64,000 bases of DNA, taken from the NCBI GenBank assembly GCA_014218215.1, contig CP043652.1, positions 1,240,001 to 1,304,000 of the forward strand, read 5' to 3'. Each line of letters begins with the position of its first letter. Within the stretch, counting starts at the first letter, position 1. Position numbers and translations under genes: made by a program. Of this stretch, positions 10,450 through 19,379 are shown piece after piece. The notes beneath the pieces were generated by a model that saw only the letters and a program-made list of their open reading frames with translations, did no database searches and was not told where the DNA came from. The stretch comes from Geodermatophilaceae bacterium NBWT11. GTDB taxonomy: Bacteria > Actinomycetota > Actinomycetes > Mycobacteriales > Geodermatophilaceae.

Positions 10450-12209
10450 CACCCGAGGGTGTCGGCGACCACCGCGCGGATCCGGACGGCCAGCTCGGCC
10501 TCGGCCCGCTGGTCCCCCCGGACGACGACCACCCGGGGCCCGCCGGCCGCCAGGGCCGGGCCCAGCTGAGTGGCGTCGCTGATCGCGGTGGCGGCCCAGC
10601 CCATCGCCCGGGCGACCGAGACCAGGTCGCGGCCGTGCGGGGTGCCGAAGACCCGGCGGTAACCGGCGGCGTGCTCGGCCCGGCCCGGTTCGAGCTGGGC
10701 GAAGATGCCGCCGCCGTCGTTGTCGGGGACCACCACGGTCAGGTCGGGCACCGGCTCGCCGTCCCCGGTGAGCAGGCCCTGCAGGTCGTGCAGGAACGTC
10801 AGGTCGCCCATCAGCGCGAACGCCGGTCCGCCACCGGCGCCCTGGTGGGCCAGTGCGGCCCCGATCGCGGTGGACACCGTGCCGTCGATGCCGGCCACCC
10901 CGCGGTTGGCCAGCACGGTCACCCCCTGGCGGGGGGCGGCCAGCCGGTCGACGTCGCGCACCGGGTTGGACGAGCCGAGCACCAGGAGCGCCCCGGCGGG
11001 CAGGGCGGCGACCAGGTCGCGGGCCAGCCGGCCGGCGGTCAGCCGGGGCTCGGCGTCCAGCACGGCGTCCACCGCGGTGCCCACCGCGAGCGCGGCCTGC
11101 GCCCACTCGTCGGCCCAGCCGTCACTGACCAGGTGCCCGGAGACGTCGAGCCCACCGAGTGCGGCACCCGGGTCGGGCAGCACCCCGGACACCGCCGAGG
11201 AGCCCCGGCCGGCGTCGGGCCAGGTCGGGTGCGGGGTGAAGGTCTCGACCACGACGTCGGAGGCGGCCAGCAGTGCCGAGACCGGCCGGGTGAGGGTGGG
11301 CCGACCGACGACGAGCACCCGGTCGGGCCGGTGCGCGTCGGCCCAGGCGCCCGAGCCGAGCAGCAGCGATCCGCCGCGCACCGCCGTGGCGGCACCCCAC
11401 GCGCCGCTGCTGGGCTCGGCGAGCACCGGCCAGCCGCGCTGCTCGGCGACGACGGAGGTGCTGCGGCCGACCGCGGGGGGCGCGTCGCCGGCGACCACCA
11501 GGGTGCGTCGGCGCCGCGGGGTGCCGACGGCGGCCGGGGGCAGCGGGGTGCTGACCATCGGCCCGGAGCCCGGCGCCACGGTGGTCCAGGGCGCACCGTC
11601 CGGCCGGCCGGCCCAGACCCCGGACGGCGGTTCCGGACGCGGGTCGTGGCCCTCGGGCATCAGCGGCTCGCGCAGCGCCAGGTTCAGGTGCACCGGCCCA
11701 GGGTCACCGGACAACGCCCCGCCGGCCACGATCAGCGCGCGCGCGGTCAGCGAGCGCCAGTACCGGTTCTGCGGGGCCTCCCGGCCCTCCTCGGGGGCGC
11801 CGAGGTCGGCGGCCCAGCGCACCGCGCCGCCGTAGAGCCCCACCTGGTCGATCGTCTGGTTGGCCCCGGTGCCACGCAGCTCGGCCGGTCGGTCGGCGGT
11901 CAGCGCCAGCAGCGGCACCCCGGACTCGTCGGCCTCCAGCACCGCGGCGTGCAGGTGCGCCGTCGCCGTCCCCGAGGTGGTCAGCACCGGCACCGGCCGC
12001 CCGGAGGCCTTGGCCAGCCCGAGGGCCAGGAACGACGCGGTGCGCTCGTCGATCCGCACGTGCAGCCGCAGCCGGCCCGCCAGCTCGGCCTGGTGCAGCG
12101 CCAGCGCGACCGGGGCCGACCGCGACCCGGGGCAGACCACGGCGTCGGTCACCCCGCCGCGCAGCAGCTCGTCGACGAAGACCCGGGCGAAGGCGGTGGA
12201 CGGGTTCAC
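10449..12209 (-). CDS. menD: 2-succinyl-5-enolpyruvyl-6-hydroxy-3-cyclohexene-1-carboxylate synthase
   Basis: Thiamine-diphosphate enzyme joining isochorismate and 2-oxoglutarate (SEPHCHC synthase). 586 residues. The N-terminal part has VCPGSRSAPVALAL and IDERTASFLALGLAKASGRP. The C-terminal ThDP-binding part has GDLTFLHDLQGL followed by NDGGGIF. The GTG start at 12209 overlaps the menC stop as GTGA. Third enzyme-coding step of a menC-menD-DUF2975-HTH transcription unit. Confidence 0.96.
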   Translation of the reverse strand: MNPSTAFARVFVDELLRGGVTDAVVCPGSRSAPVALALHQAELAGRLRLHVRIDERTASFLALGLAKASGRPVPVLTTSGTATAHLHAAVLEADESGVPLLALTADRPAELRGTGANQTIDQVGLYGGAVRWAADLGAPEEGREAPQNRYWRSLTARALIVAGGALSGDPGPVHLNLALREPLMPEGHDPRPEPPSGVWAGRPDGAPWTTVAPGSGPMVSTPLPPAAVGTPRRRRTLVVAGDAPPAVGRSTSVVAEQRGWPVLAEPSSGAWGAATAVRGGSLLLGSGAWADAHRPDRVLVVGRPTLTRPVSALLAASDVVVETFTPHPTWPDAGRGSSAVSGVLPDPGAALGGLDVSGHLVSDGWADEWAQAALAVGTAVDAVLDAEPRLTAGRLARDLVAALPAGALLVLGSSNPVRDVDRLAAPRQGVTVLANRGVAGIDGTVSTAIGAALAHQGAGGGPAFALMGDLTFLHDLQGLLTGDGEPVPDLTVVVPDNDGGGIFAQLEPGRAEHAAGYRRVFGTPHGRDLVSVARAMGWAATAISDATQLGPALAAGGPRVVVVRGDQRAEAELAVRIRAVVADTLG

Positions 12210-13135
12210 GCCGCGGCCACCCGCTCGAGCCGCTCGCGCCAGCGACGGTCGGTCTCCGGGTCCGCGGCGACCGCGTCCAGGGCGTCGGGGACGACGGCGC
12301 CGACCGGCAGCGCGCCGTCCACGGGGAGCAACGGGCTGGAGCTCACGTCGGCGGTGAACAGCGCCAGGCTGCCCAGCCCGCAGGCGAAGGGCAGCTCGGG
12401 CAGCGCGGCGGCCAGTGCGACCCCGGCGGCCAGCCCCACCGAGGACTCCAGCGCCGAGGACACCACGCAGGGCAGCCCGTGCGCCTGCGCCACCTCCAGC
12501 GCCGCGCGCACCCCACCGAGCGGCTGCACCTTGAGCACCACCACGTCGCAGGCCTCCCGCAGGTCCACCCCGGCCGGGTCGGCGGCCCGGCGCACCACCT
12601 CGTCGGCGGCGACCCGCACCTCGACCCGGCGGCGCAGGGCCACGAGCTCCTCGACGCTGGCACAGGGCTGTTCCACGTACTCCAGGGTCCACCGGTCCAG
12701 CGCGCGGATGCGGGCCACCGCGGTGTCGACGTCCCAGACGGCGTTGGCGTCGACCCGCAGGCCACCGGCCGGGCCCAGCGCGTCCCGCACGGCCTCGACC
12801 CGGGCCTCGTCGTCGGCGGCGGTCTGCCCGGGCTCGGCGACCTTGACCTTCGCCGTCCGGCAGCCCGACGCGGTGACGATGGCGTGCGCCTGCTCGGGGC
12901 CGACCGCCGGCACGATGCAGTTGACCGGCACCGAGCTGCGCAGCGGGGCGGGCCAGCCGACGGTCGCGGACTCGACGGCCGATGCCCACCAGCGGCGGCT
13001 CTGCGCGTCGTCGTAGTCCCAGAACGGCGAGAACTCACCCCAGCCCGCCGGGCCGCGCACCAGCACGCCGTCGCGGACGTCGATGCCGCGGAAGCGGGTG
13101 CGCAGCGGGGTCGCGTACACCCGCACCTCCATCAC
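12206..13135 (-). CDS. menC: o-Succinylbenzoate synthase
   Basis: Enolase-superfamily dehydratase producing o-succinylbenzoate. The catalytic lysine motif KVKVAEPG, metal ligands in RVDANAVWD, EYVEQP and AADEVVR, and the second lysine in VVLKVQPLGG are all present. 309 residues from the GTG at 13135; an ATG immediately follows it (13132). I favour the GTG because it lies 7 nt after a TAGGCT -10 box and there is no Shine-Dalgarno sequence. Divergent from menE across only 34 bp. Confidence 0.93.
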   Translation of the reverse strand: MMEVRVYATPLRTRFRGIDVRDGVLVRGPAGWGEFSPFWDYDDAQSRRWWASAVESATVGWPAPLRSSVPVNCIVPAVGPEQAHAIVTASGCRTAKVKVAEPGQTAADDEARVEAVRDALGPAGGLRVDANAVWDVDTAVARIRALDRWTLEYVEQPCASVEELVALRRRVEVRVAADEVVRRAADPAGVDLREACDVVVLKVQPLGGVRAALEVAQAHGLPCVVSSALESSVGLAAGVALAAALPELPFACGLGSLALFTADVSSSPLLPVDGALPVGAVVPDALDAVAADPETDRRWRERLERVAAA

Positions 13136-13142
13136 GGGCGCG

Positions 13143-13161
13143 AGCCTAGGCGGCCTACCCT
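13143..13161. promoter_or_regulatory. Back-to-back leaderless promoters of menC and menE
   Basis: Minus-strand TAGGCT (13143-13148) is 7 nt from the menC GTG. Plus-strand TACCCT (13156-13161) is 8 nt from the menE GTG. Only 7 bp separate the two -10 boxes, so simultaneous polymerase binding would be sterically difficult and each -35 region overlaps the opposite gene. Confidence 0.62.
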
Positions 13162-13169
13162 CGTCCCCC

Positions 13170-14300
13170 GTGGCCCGGCAGCTGTCCCTCGTGCCCGCGC
13201 CGCCCCTGGGTCCCGCGGTGCTCGAGCACGTCTGGCCCGCCCTGCGCGCGGCTCTGGACGGTGCCGCCCCCCTGGCCGTGCTGCCCGCCGGCGACGGCCC
13301 GGCCGCGACCGCCCGCGCCGTGCTGCGCCCCGAGGTGCCGCTCGAGGACGACGTCGACCTCGTCGTCGTCACCTCCGGGTCCACCGGCACCGGCCGGGGC
13401 GTGCTGCTGTCCGCGGCCGCCGTCCGGGCCTCGGCGACGGCGACCCTGGACCGGCTCGGCGGACCCGGCGACTGGCTGCTGGCCCTGCCGGTGAGCGCGA
13501 TCGCCGGCCTGCAGGTGCTGGCCCGCTCGGCCCTGGCCGGCCGGACGCCGACCGTGCTGGGCCACGGCCAGCCGCTCACCGACGCCGTGGCCGCGATGCC
13601 GGACGGGCGCCGCTACACCGCGCTCGTGCCCACCCAGCTGCGCCGGTCGCTGGCCGCCGAGCCCGAGGCGCTGCGGGCCTTCGACGCGGTGCTCGTCGGC
13701 GGGGCGGCCACCGACCCCGACCTGCTCACCGCGGCCCGGGACGCCGGGGTGGCCGTGGTGACCACCTACGGGATGACCGAGACCGCCGGCGGCTGCGTCT
13801 ACGACGGCGTCCCGCTGGACGGGGTCGCGGTGCGGGTCGCCGAGGGGGTCGAGCTGGCCGGGCCGGTGCTCGCGCAGGGCTACCGGCTGGACCCCGCGGG
13901 CACCGCGGAGGCCTTCGCCGGCGGCTGGTTCCGCACCCGGGACGCGGGCACGTGGGCCGAGGGCCGGCTCACCGTGCACGGCCGTCTCGACGACGTGTTC
14001 ATCAGCGGCGGGGTCAACGTCTCCCCCCAGGCCGTCGAGGCCGCGCTCCGGGCGCACCCGGACGTGGCCGATGCCGTGGTCTCCGGGGTGCCCGACGCCG
14101 AGTGGGGCCACCGGGTGGTCGCCGCCGTCGTCCCCGCCCCCGGGGCCGCTCCCACGCTGGAGACGCTGCGGCCCTGGGTGGCCGGGCGTCTCGGCGCCGC
14201 GGCCGCCCCCCGGCAGCTGCACCTGCTCGACGCCGTTCCCGTGCTGCACACCGGCAAGCCCGACCGCCGCGCGGTCACCCGTCTGATCGAAGGAGCCTGA
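13170..14300 (+). CDS. menE: o-Succinylbenzoate-CoA ligase
   Basis: ANL-superfamily acyl-CoA synthetase that activates o-succinylbenzoate. 376 residues, short for the superfamily but normal for actinobacterial MenE. Motifs: P-loop VTSGSTGTGRG near residue 70, TTYGMTETAGG near residue 197, GRLDDVFISGG near residue 270, and the catalytic lysine in HTGKPDR near residue 365. GTG start 8 nt after TACCCT. It overlaps menA as TGATG with an AAGGAG ribosome site inside its own 3' end. Confidence 0.93.
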   Translation: MARQLSLVPAPPLGPAVLEHVWPALRAALDGAAPLAVLPAGDGPAATARAVLRPEVPLEDDVDLVVVTSGSTGTGRGVLLSAAAVRASATATLDRLGGPGDWLLALPVSAIAGLQVLARSALAGRTPTVLGHGQPLTDAVAAMPDGRRYTALVPTQLRRSLAAEPEALRAFDAVLVGGAATDPDLLTAARDAGVAVVTTYGMTETAGGCVYDGVPLDGVAVRVAEGVELAGPVLAQGYRLDPAGTAEAFAGGWFRTRDAGTWAEGRLTVHGRLDDVFISGGVNVSPQAVEAALRAHPDVADAVVSGVPDAEWGHRVVAAVVPAPGAAPTLETLRPWVAGRLGAAAAPRQLHLLDAVPVLHTGKPDRRAVTRLIEGA

Positions 14301-15169
14301 TGGCCACCCCCGCCCAGTGGCTGGCCGGCGCCCGCCCGAAGACGCTGCCCGCCGCCGTCGCCCCCGTGCTCGTGGGCTCCGGCGTGGCCCAGGCCCTCGA
14401 CGGCTTCCGGCTGCTGCCCGCGCTGCTCGCCCTGCTGGTGGCGCTCGCGCTCCAGGTCGGGGTGAACTACGCCAACGACCACTCCGACGGCAAGCGCGGC
14501 ACCGACGCCGACCGGGTCGGCCCGATGCGGCTGGTCGGGTCCGGCGCGGCCTCGGCCCAGGCGGTCCTGGTCGCGGCCCTGCTGGCGTTCGCGGTCGCCG
14601 GGGTCGCCGGCCTCGCGCTGGCCGCGCTGTCGAGCTGGTGGCTGGTGCTGGTCGGCGCGGTCAGCATCGCCGCGGCGTGGACCTACACCGGTGGCCCGAT
14701 CCCCTACGGCTACCGGGCGCTGGGCGAGGTCTTCGTCTTCGTGTTCTTCGGCCTGGTCGCCACGGTGGGCACCACCTTCGTGCAGGCCCGCACCGTCGAG
14801 GGGCTGGCCTTCGCCGCGGCAGTGCCGGTCGGGCTGCTGATCACCGCGATCCTGGTGGTGAACAACCTGCGCGACGTGCACGGGGACGCCGCCGTCGGCA
14901 AGCGGACCCTCGCGGTGCTGCTCGGCGAGCGCTCCACCCGGTTCTTCTTCGTCGGGCTGCTGGCGGTGTCGTTCGCGGTGGTGCTGCTGGTCGGGCTGGG
15001 CCGACCCTGGGCGCTGCTGGGGCTGCTGGCCGCGCCGCTGGCCGTCCCACCGGCCCGCACGGTGCTCCGCGGCGGCACCGGACCGGCCCTGATCAGCGCC
15101 CTGCAGGGCACCGGGCAGGCGACCCTGGTGACCGGTGTGGTCTTCGGGCTGGGGCTGGCCCTCAGCTGA
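14300..15169 (+). CDS. menA: 1,4-Dihydroxy-2-naphthoate polyprenyltransferase
   Basis: UbiA-family membrane enzyme that attaches the polyprenyl chain and forms demethylmenaquinone, the MenG substrate. 289 residues with about eight to nine membrane helices. Both aspartate-rich motifs are present: NYANDHSDGKRG near residue 54 and NNLRDVHGDAAVGKR near residue 187. It starts inside the menE stop (TGATG) with AAGGAG 4-5 nt ahead, so it is coupled to menE. Its 3' end overlaps the convergent DUF4229 gene by 8 bp. Confidence 0.95.
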   Translation: MATPAQWLAGARPKTLPAAVAPVLVGSGVAQALDGFRLLPALLALLVALALQVGVNYANDHSDGKRGTDADRVGPMRLVGSGAASAQAVLVAALLAFAVAGVAGLALAALSSWWLVLVGAVSIAAAWTYTGGPIPYGYRALGEVFVFVFFGLVATVGTTFVQARTVEGLAFAAAVPVGLLITAILVVNNLRDVHGDAAVGKRTLAVLLGERSTRFFFVGLLAVSFAVVLLVGLGRPWALLGLLAAPLAVPPARTVLRGGTGPALISALQGTGQATLVTGVVFGLGLALS

Positions 15170-15506
15170 TCGGGTCGTCGGTCCCGCGCAGTCGGGCCCG
15201 CAGGTCCTCCTTGCCGGCCTTGCGCACCGCGGAGCGGGCCGCCAGCGCCTCCGTGAGCCGCTCCCGGACGCCCTTGAGGAGCACGAACGACAGCGGCATG
15301 GACAGCAGCAGCCCGAACAGCAGGCCGGGGAAGCTGCCCAGCCCCAGCGCCCACAGCAGCGCGACGAGCGCCGCGGCCAGCGCGAGCCGGCCCAGCGTGT
15401 AGAGCGCGAGCAGCGGCCACGGCGAGGGCGGCGTGGCCGGTCCCCCGGTCGGGCTCACCGGACGGGCCGGCTCGGGACGGGTCTCACTCGGTTCCGGTGC
15501 GGCCAT
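15162..15506 (-). CDS. DUF4229 membrane protein
   Basis: 114 residues: a proline-rich N-terminus (about 30 residues), two hydrophobic helices (about residues 32-52 and 55-78) and a basic C-terminal tail with KAGKEDLRARLRG. The pattern fits the actinobacterial DUF4229 family, commonly found beside menA. Function unknown. Its start overlaps the end of the upstream Lrp gene by 23 bp and its end overlaps menA. Confidence 0.8.
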   Translation of the reverse strand: MAAPEPSETRPEPARPVSPTGGPATPPSPWPLLALYTLGRLALAAALVALLWALGLGSFPGLLFGLLLSMPLSFVLLKGVRERLTEALAARSAVRKAGKEDLRARLRGTDDPIS

Positions 15507-15978
15507 GACGGCCCTCCCACTTGGTCGACAGCACGACGGTCGTCCGGGTGCGCGCGACGCCCCGGATCCTGTTCAACGCGCTGATGGTGTGCTCCAGTGC
15601 CGGGATGTCGGTCACCCGGACCTTGAGCACGTAGCCCTCCGAGCCCGCGGTGCGCCAGCAGTCCTCCACCGACGGCAGTGCGGACATCGCCTCCTCGAGG
15701 CCGACGTCGTCGACCTCGTCGCTCTCGATCACCCCGACCAGCGCGGTCACCCCGAGCCCGACCGACGCCGGGTCGACGACCGCGGTGTAGCCGGTGACGA
15801 CGCCGTTGCCCTCGAGCTTGCCGACCCGCTCGTGCACGGCCGGGGCGGAGAGCCCGACCTGCCGGGCGAGCTCGGCGTAGCTGGCCCGCCCGTTGGCGCG
15901 CAGCAGCGCGATCAGCTGCTCGTCGACGGCGTCGATGTCGTCCTCCGGTGTGGTGGTCCTGTGCAGTCGGGTGATCAC
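15484..15978 (-). CDS. Lrp/AsnC-family transcriptional regulator
   Basis: 164 residues. An N-terminal winged helix (DAVDEQLIALLRANGRASYAEL, with the recognition helix in LSAPAVHERVGKLE) is followed by a RAM/ligand-binding domain with the usual beta-alpha-beta-beta-alpha-beta pattern. Members sense amino acids or similar small molecules; the effector here is unknown. I chose the GTG at 15978, which lies 9 nt after a GATACT box and next to a G-rich stretch. A start at 16002 would add 8 atypical residues. It shares a transcript with DUF4229. Confidence 0.88.
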   Translation of the reverse strand: MITRLHRTTTPEDDIDAVDEQLIALLRANGRASYAELARQVGLSAPAVHERVGKLEGNGVVTGYTAVVDPASVGLGVTALVGVIESDEVDDVGLEEAMSALPSVEDCWRTAGSEGYVLKVRVTDIPALEHTISALNRIRGVARTRTTVVLSTKWEGRHGRTGTE

Positions 15979-16061
15979 CCACCCCCGAGTATCGCCGCGC
16001 ACGTACGCTGGGGGCAGAGCGGGTCTGCACGTCAGCGCACGGCGGGGAAGAGGGTGGCCCA

Positions 16062-16283
16062 GTGGTCTTTCTGGTGATGCTGGTGATCGCGGTCGCGGTG
16101 GTGGTGCTCGTCATGCGGGCGGCAGCCACCCAGGGCGGCGGTCCCGGCGGGTCCGGCGGCGGGGGTTCCCGGCCGCCCCGGCCCACGCGCGGCCCCAAGC
16201 CGCCGCAGCGCTTCGTGGCCCCGGACGACGACCCGGACTTCCTCCGCGAGCTCGACCGGCGCAGCAAGCGCGACGACGCCTGA
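16062..16283 (+). CDS. Small single-pass membrane protein of unknown function
   Basis: 73 residues from a GTG: a hydrophobic segment at residues 1-19, a Gly/Pro/Ser-rich linker, then a charged C-terminus ending DDDPDFLRELDRRSKRDDA. A purine-rich GGGGAAGAGGG ribosome site precedes the start. The tail after the linker would face the cytoplasm or periplasm depending on orientation. I do not recognise a family. A strong terminator follows it, which supports a real gene. Confidence 0.65.
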   Translation: MVFLVMLVIAVAVVVLVMRAAATQGGGPGGSGGGGSRPPRPTRGPKPPQRFVAPDDDPDFLRELDRRSKRDDA

Positions 16284-16304
16284 GCGTCCCACCCACCAGT
16301 CCCT

Positions 16305-16337
16305 GACGGGCCCCTCCGCACCGCGGAGGGGCCCGTC
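16305..16337. terminator. Strong bidirectional hairpin terminator
   Basis: A perfect 15-bp GC-rich stem (GACGGGCCCCTCCGC and its complement) closes a 3-nt ACC loop between two convergent genes. There is no T-run, as is usual in high-GC actinobacteria. It could terminate both the small membrane-protein gene and the gene coming from the right. Confidence 0.85.
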
Positions 16338-16343
16338 GGCGTC

Positions 16344-16685
16344 TCAGGCCGCACTGGTGGTGGAGCTGTGACCGCCGCCGAAGAAGCGCCGCCACCCGCT
16401 GCGCCGCGGGGTGGGCACCTCGGCCGGGGCGTCCTGCGATGCGTCCAGGGCCGCCAGCAGGGAGCCGTCGTCCCCGGTCGGCGCGGTGTCGGGCTCGCCG
16501 GGCCAGCCCAGGCCCTCGCCGCGACCGGGCGGGGCCGGCCAGCCCACCGAGGACGTCGACTGCGGGGCGGTCACGTTGGCCTCGCCCCGGTGGGTGCCGC
16601 GCGGCGCGGGCACCGTGCGGCGCCCGAGGGCGTCGGCCACCAGCGGGTGCGACCCGGCCCCGTCGATCGACGCGTGCCTACCCAC
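16344..16685 (-). CDS. Hypothetical low-complexity protein
   Basis: About 113 residues from the GTG at 16685 (VGRHASIDGAG), or 133 from a GTG at 16745. Rich in Pro, Gly, Ala and Thr, probably disordered, with a basic-aromatic patch SGWRRFFGGG near the C-terminus. No family is recognised. It lies downstream of ccsB on the same strand and ends at the terminator hairpin, which argues that it is expressed. The start is uncertain because neither candidate has a clear ribosome site. Confidence 0.5.
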   Translation of the reverse strand: MGRHASIDGAGSHPLVADALGRRTVPAPRGTHRGEANVTAPQSTSSVGWPAPPGRGEGLGWPGEPDTAPTGDDGSLLAALDASQDAPAEVPTPRRSGWRRFFGGGHSSTTSAA

Positions 16686-16800
16686 GGTGGGCGCCTGAGA
16701 GCTCGTCCATGGGGGAAGAGTCCCACGGACAGGCGTCCGTGGCACCCCTCAGGCCGTCACGACCCCCCGGTCGGATGACGCAGCGTCACCGTCCGGGGAG

Positions 16801-17763
16801 TCAGACCCCGCCGTAGGAGTGCAGACCGGTCGAGACCATGTTCACGTAGAGCAGGTTGAAGACCATCACGGCCAGACCCACGACGTTGACCCAGGCCGAG
16901 GGCCGGCCACGCCAGCCGGCGGTGGTGCGGGCGTGCAGGTAGGCGGCGTAGACCACCCAGGCGATGAACGCCCAGGTCTCCTTGGGGTCCCAGCCCCAGA
17001 ACCGGCCCCAGGCGCTCTCGGCCCAGATGGCGCCGGCGATGACCGCGAACGTCCAGATCGGGAAGCCGAAGACAGCGGTGCGGTGCGCGGTGCGGTCCAG
17101 CGAGGCCGCGCTGGGCAGCTTGTGCACGATGCGCGAGGCCGGGGCGTCACCGGCGGCCACGCGGGACTCGTACCGGGAGCGCACCAGGTACATGACGCTG
17201 GCGATGCCGGACACGAAGAAGATGCCGAAGCCGAGGATCGCGGTGGTGACGTGCACGGCGAGCCAGCTCGAGCGCAGCGCGGCGACCAGCGGGCCGGCCT
17301 CGGCGTAGAGGAACAGCCCGATGCCCACCATGGACAGCACGACCGGGGCCAGCACGAAGACCCCGATGTGGCGCAGCGCCGGGGTGCGCACGGCGAGGAC
17401 CAGGTAGACGACGACGGCGACCAGCACGACGGCGGTGCCGAACTCGTACATGTTGCCCCAGGGCAGCCGGCCGGTGGCCGCACCGCGGGTGACGAGCACC
17501 CCGGCCTGGACCACGGCGCCGAGTGCGGTGAGCACCATCGCGGCGGTGCCGACCCGGCGGGCCCTGACCGGCTCGGCGGCGTCGGTGTCGGCACCGGTGA
17601 CCGGGCCGCCACCGCCAGCGGCGACGAGCTCGCGGGACCGGGCCGGCGCGTGCTTGCCACCGAAGGCGAGCTCGGCGCAGAAGGCCACGACCGCCAGGGA
17701 GTACAGGGCCACGGCGATGGAGAAGAAGGTGTCCGACAACGCGGCGAGCGAGGGGTCTGTCAC
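16801..17763 (-). CDS. ccsB: Cytochrome c biogenesis protein CcsB/ResC
   Basis: Membrane haem-handling half of the system II cytochrome c synthetase. 320 residues, with about eight membrane helices and the haem-binding tryptophan-rich motif WGRFWGWDPKETWAF near residue 255, facing outside. It partners ResB to attach haem to apocytochrome c. The GTG overlaps the resB stop (GTGA). Last gene of the rex-hem-ccs run. Confidence 0.95.
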   Translation of the reverse strand: MTDPSLAALSDTFFSIAVALYSLAVVAFCAELAFGGKHAPARSRELVAAGGGGPVTGADTDAAEPVRARRVGTAAMVLTALGAVVQAGVLVTRGAATGRLPWGNMYEFGTAVVLVAVVVYLVLAVRTPALRHIGVFVLAPVVLSMVGIGLFLYAEAGPLVAALRSSWLAVHVTTAILGFGIFFVSGIASVMYLVRSRYESRVAAGDAPASRIVHKLPSAASLDRTAHRTAVFGFPIWTFAVIAGAIWAESAWGRFWGWDPKETWAFIAWVVYAAYLHARTTAGWRGRPSAWVNVVGLAVMVFNLLYVNMVSTGLHSYGGV

Positions 17764-19379
17764 GAGCGCTGGTTCTCCTCAGGCGTGGTGCGGGGGTGGT
17801 CGGCGTCCCGGCGGGCCAACGCGGCCGCGACGTCGTCGGTGAGTGCGGTGAAGCGTGGCGCGGTGTCCGCGCTGCCGCGGGTCAACGAACCCACGGCGAG
17901 GACGGTACCCGCGCCGTCGGGCCCGGTGGTGGTGCGGGCGAACACCCGTTCCCGGCGCAGCAGCAGCATCCCGAGCAGGCCCACGAGCACCGCGATGGCG
18001 GCGCCGAGCACCCACACCTGACCGGGGTCGTGGTTGAGCTGCATGGCCGCGAACTGCTTGAGCCCGGAGAACGTGATGACCGTGCCGTCCTCCAGAGTGG
18101 TGGACTCCCCCACCGACAGGTTGGCCCGGCCGACCTCGCTGAGGGTGCCCCGGTCGATCTGGGTCTGGTCGACCGAGTAGACCGACTGCGGCAGCCCGGA
18201 GTCCAGTCCCAGGTAGCCGCGGTAGACGAACAGCGCGACCTGCGGGTCCAGCGGGCGCGGGTCGACCGAGGTGAGGACGCCGCCCTGCACCGAGCCGGTC
18301 GGGGCGAAGAACCCCTCCAGCGCCAGCTGGTCGTCGCTGCCCGGGACGTCGGGGAGCTTGAGCGCCCCCTGGCTGGCCATGGTCGTGGTGTCCGAGGGCA
18401 GGAACGGTGCCGAGACGTCGGTGAAGGCGTCCCCGTTGGGGAAGGTGACGGTGAAGACCGGGGAGAAGCCGTGCCCGGTGGTGTAGACCCGCACGCCGTC
18501 CTGGCGCAGCGGGCTGTTCACCCCGATGGTCGTGTTCCGGCTGGCCTGCCCGGCCAGGCCGTAGTCGATGTCGGCGGTGAAGGAGGCCGCGGTGAGGTTC
18601 TCCTCGTAGTCGGCCTTGAAGTCCTCCAGGCCCACGCAGAGCGGGGCCATGTCGGAGGCGTCGACCAACGGGCCCGCGGAGTAGGTGTCGTACTGCTGGA
18701 AGGTGTTGCAGAACCGGTCGCCCTCGGTGACCAGGATCGACCCCTCGTAGCCCCAGAGCTTCCCGCCGGCCAGCCCCAGGAGCAGGGCCAGCAGCGCGAA
18801 GTGGAAGACGACGTTGCCGGTCTCCTTGAGGAAGCCCTTCTCCGCCGAGAGCTCGGGGCCGTGCCTGCCCTCGCGCCGGACGACGCGGAACCGGCGGACC
18901 CGGAGCTCCTCCTCGACCACGTCGAGGGTGTCGGCGGCGGGCAGCGGGCTGTCCAGGGTGGTGGACTCCGGCAGCCGGTGCAGGTGCCGCGGGGCCGGCG
19001 GGGGCTTCGCGACGACCGCACGGGCGTGCTCGATCGCCCGCGGGACGACGCAGCCGATGAGCGACAGGAACAGCAGCAGGTAGATCGCGGCGAACCACGG
19101 CGAGGCGAAGACGTCGAACAGGAACAGCTTGTCCAGCACCGGGGCCAGCGTCGGGTGCTCGGCGAAGTAGCCGGTGACCTGCGACTGGGACAGCGAGCGC
19201 TGGGGCAGCAGCGACCCGGGGATGGCGGCCACGGCGAGCAGGAACAGCAGGATCAGCGCGGTGCGCATCGCGGTGAGCTGGCGCCACCAGCGCAGCAGCG
19301 TCGACCCCACGCGCGAGAGCGGGCCGGGCCGCGGCGGCGGTGCCGGGGACGGCGTCGGACGTTCGACCGTCGTGGTCAC
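17760..19379 (-). CDS. resB: Cytochrome c biogenesis protein ResB
   Basis: Second component of the system II cytochrome c synthetase. 539 residues: a proline-rich cytoplasmic start, membrane helices near residues 38-58, 92-112 and 190-210, a large external domain, and a last helix near residue 465. ResB and CcsB together form the haem channel and synthase. The GTG overlaps the ccdA stop. Length and topology fit actinobacterial ResB. Confidence 0.93.
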   Translation of the reverse strand: MTTTVERPTPSPAPPPRPGPLSRVGSTLLRWWRQLTAMRTALILLFLLAVAAIPGSLLPQRSLSQSQVTGYFAEHPTLAPVLDKLFLFDVFASPWFAAIYLLLFLSLIGCVVPRAIEHARAVVAKPPPAPRHLHRLPESTTLDSPLPAADTLDVVEEELRVRRFRVVRREGRHGPELSAEKGFLKETGNVVFHFALLALLLGLAGGKLWGYEGSILVTEGDRFCNTFQQYDTYSAGPLVDASDMAPLCVGLEDFKADYEENLTAASFTADIDYGLAGQASRNTTIGVNSPLRQDGVRVYTTGHGFSPVFTVTFPNGDAFTDVSAPFLPSDTTTMASQGALKLPDVPGSDDQLALEGFFAPTGSVQGGVLTSVDPRPLDPQVALFVYRGYLGLDSGLPQSVYSVDQTQIDRGTLSEVGRANLSVGESTTLEDGTVITFSGLKQFAAMQLNHDPGQVWVLGAAIAVLVGLLGMLLLRRERVFARTTTGPDGAGTVLAVGSLTRGSADTAPRFTALTDDVAAALARRDADHPRTTPEENQRS

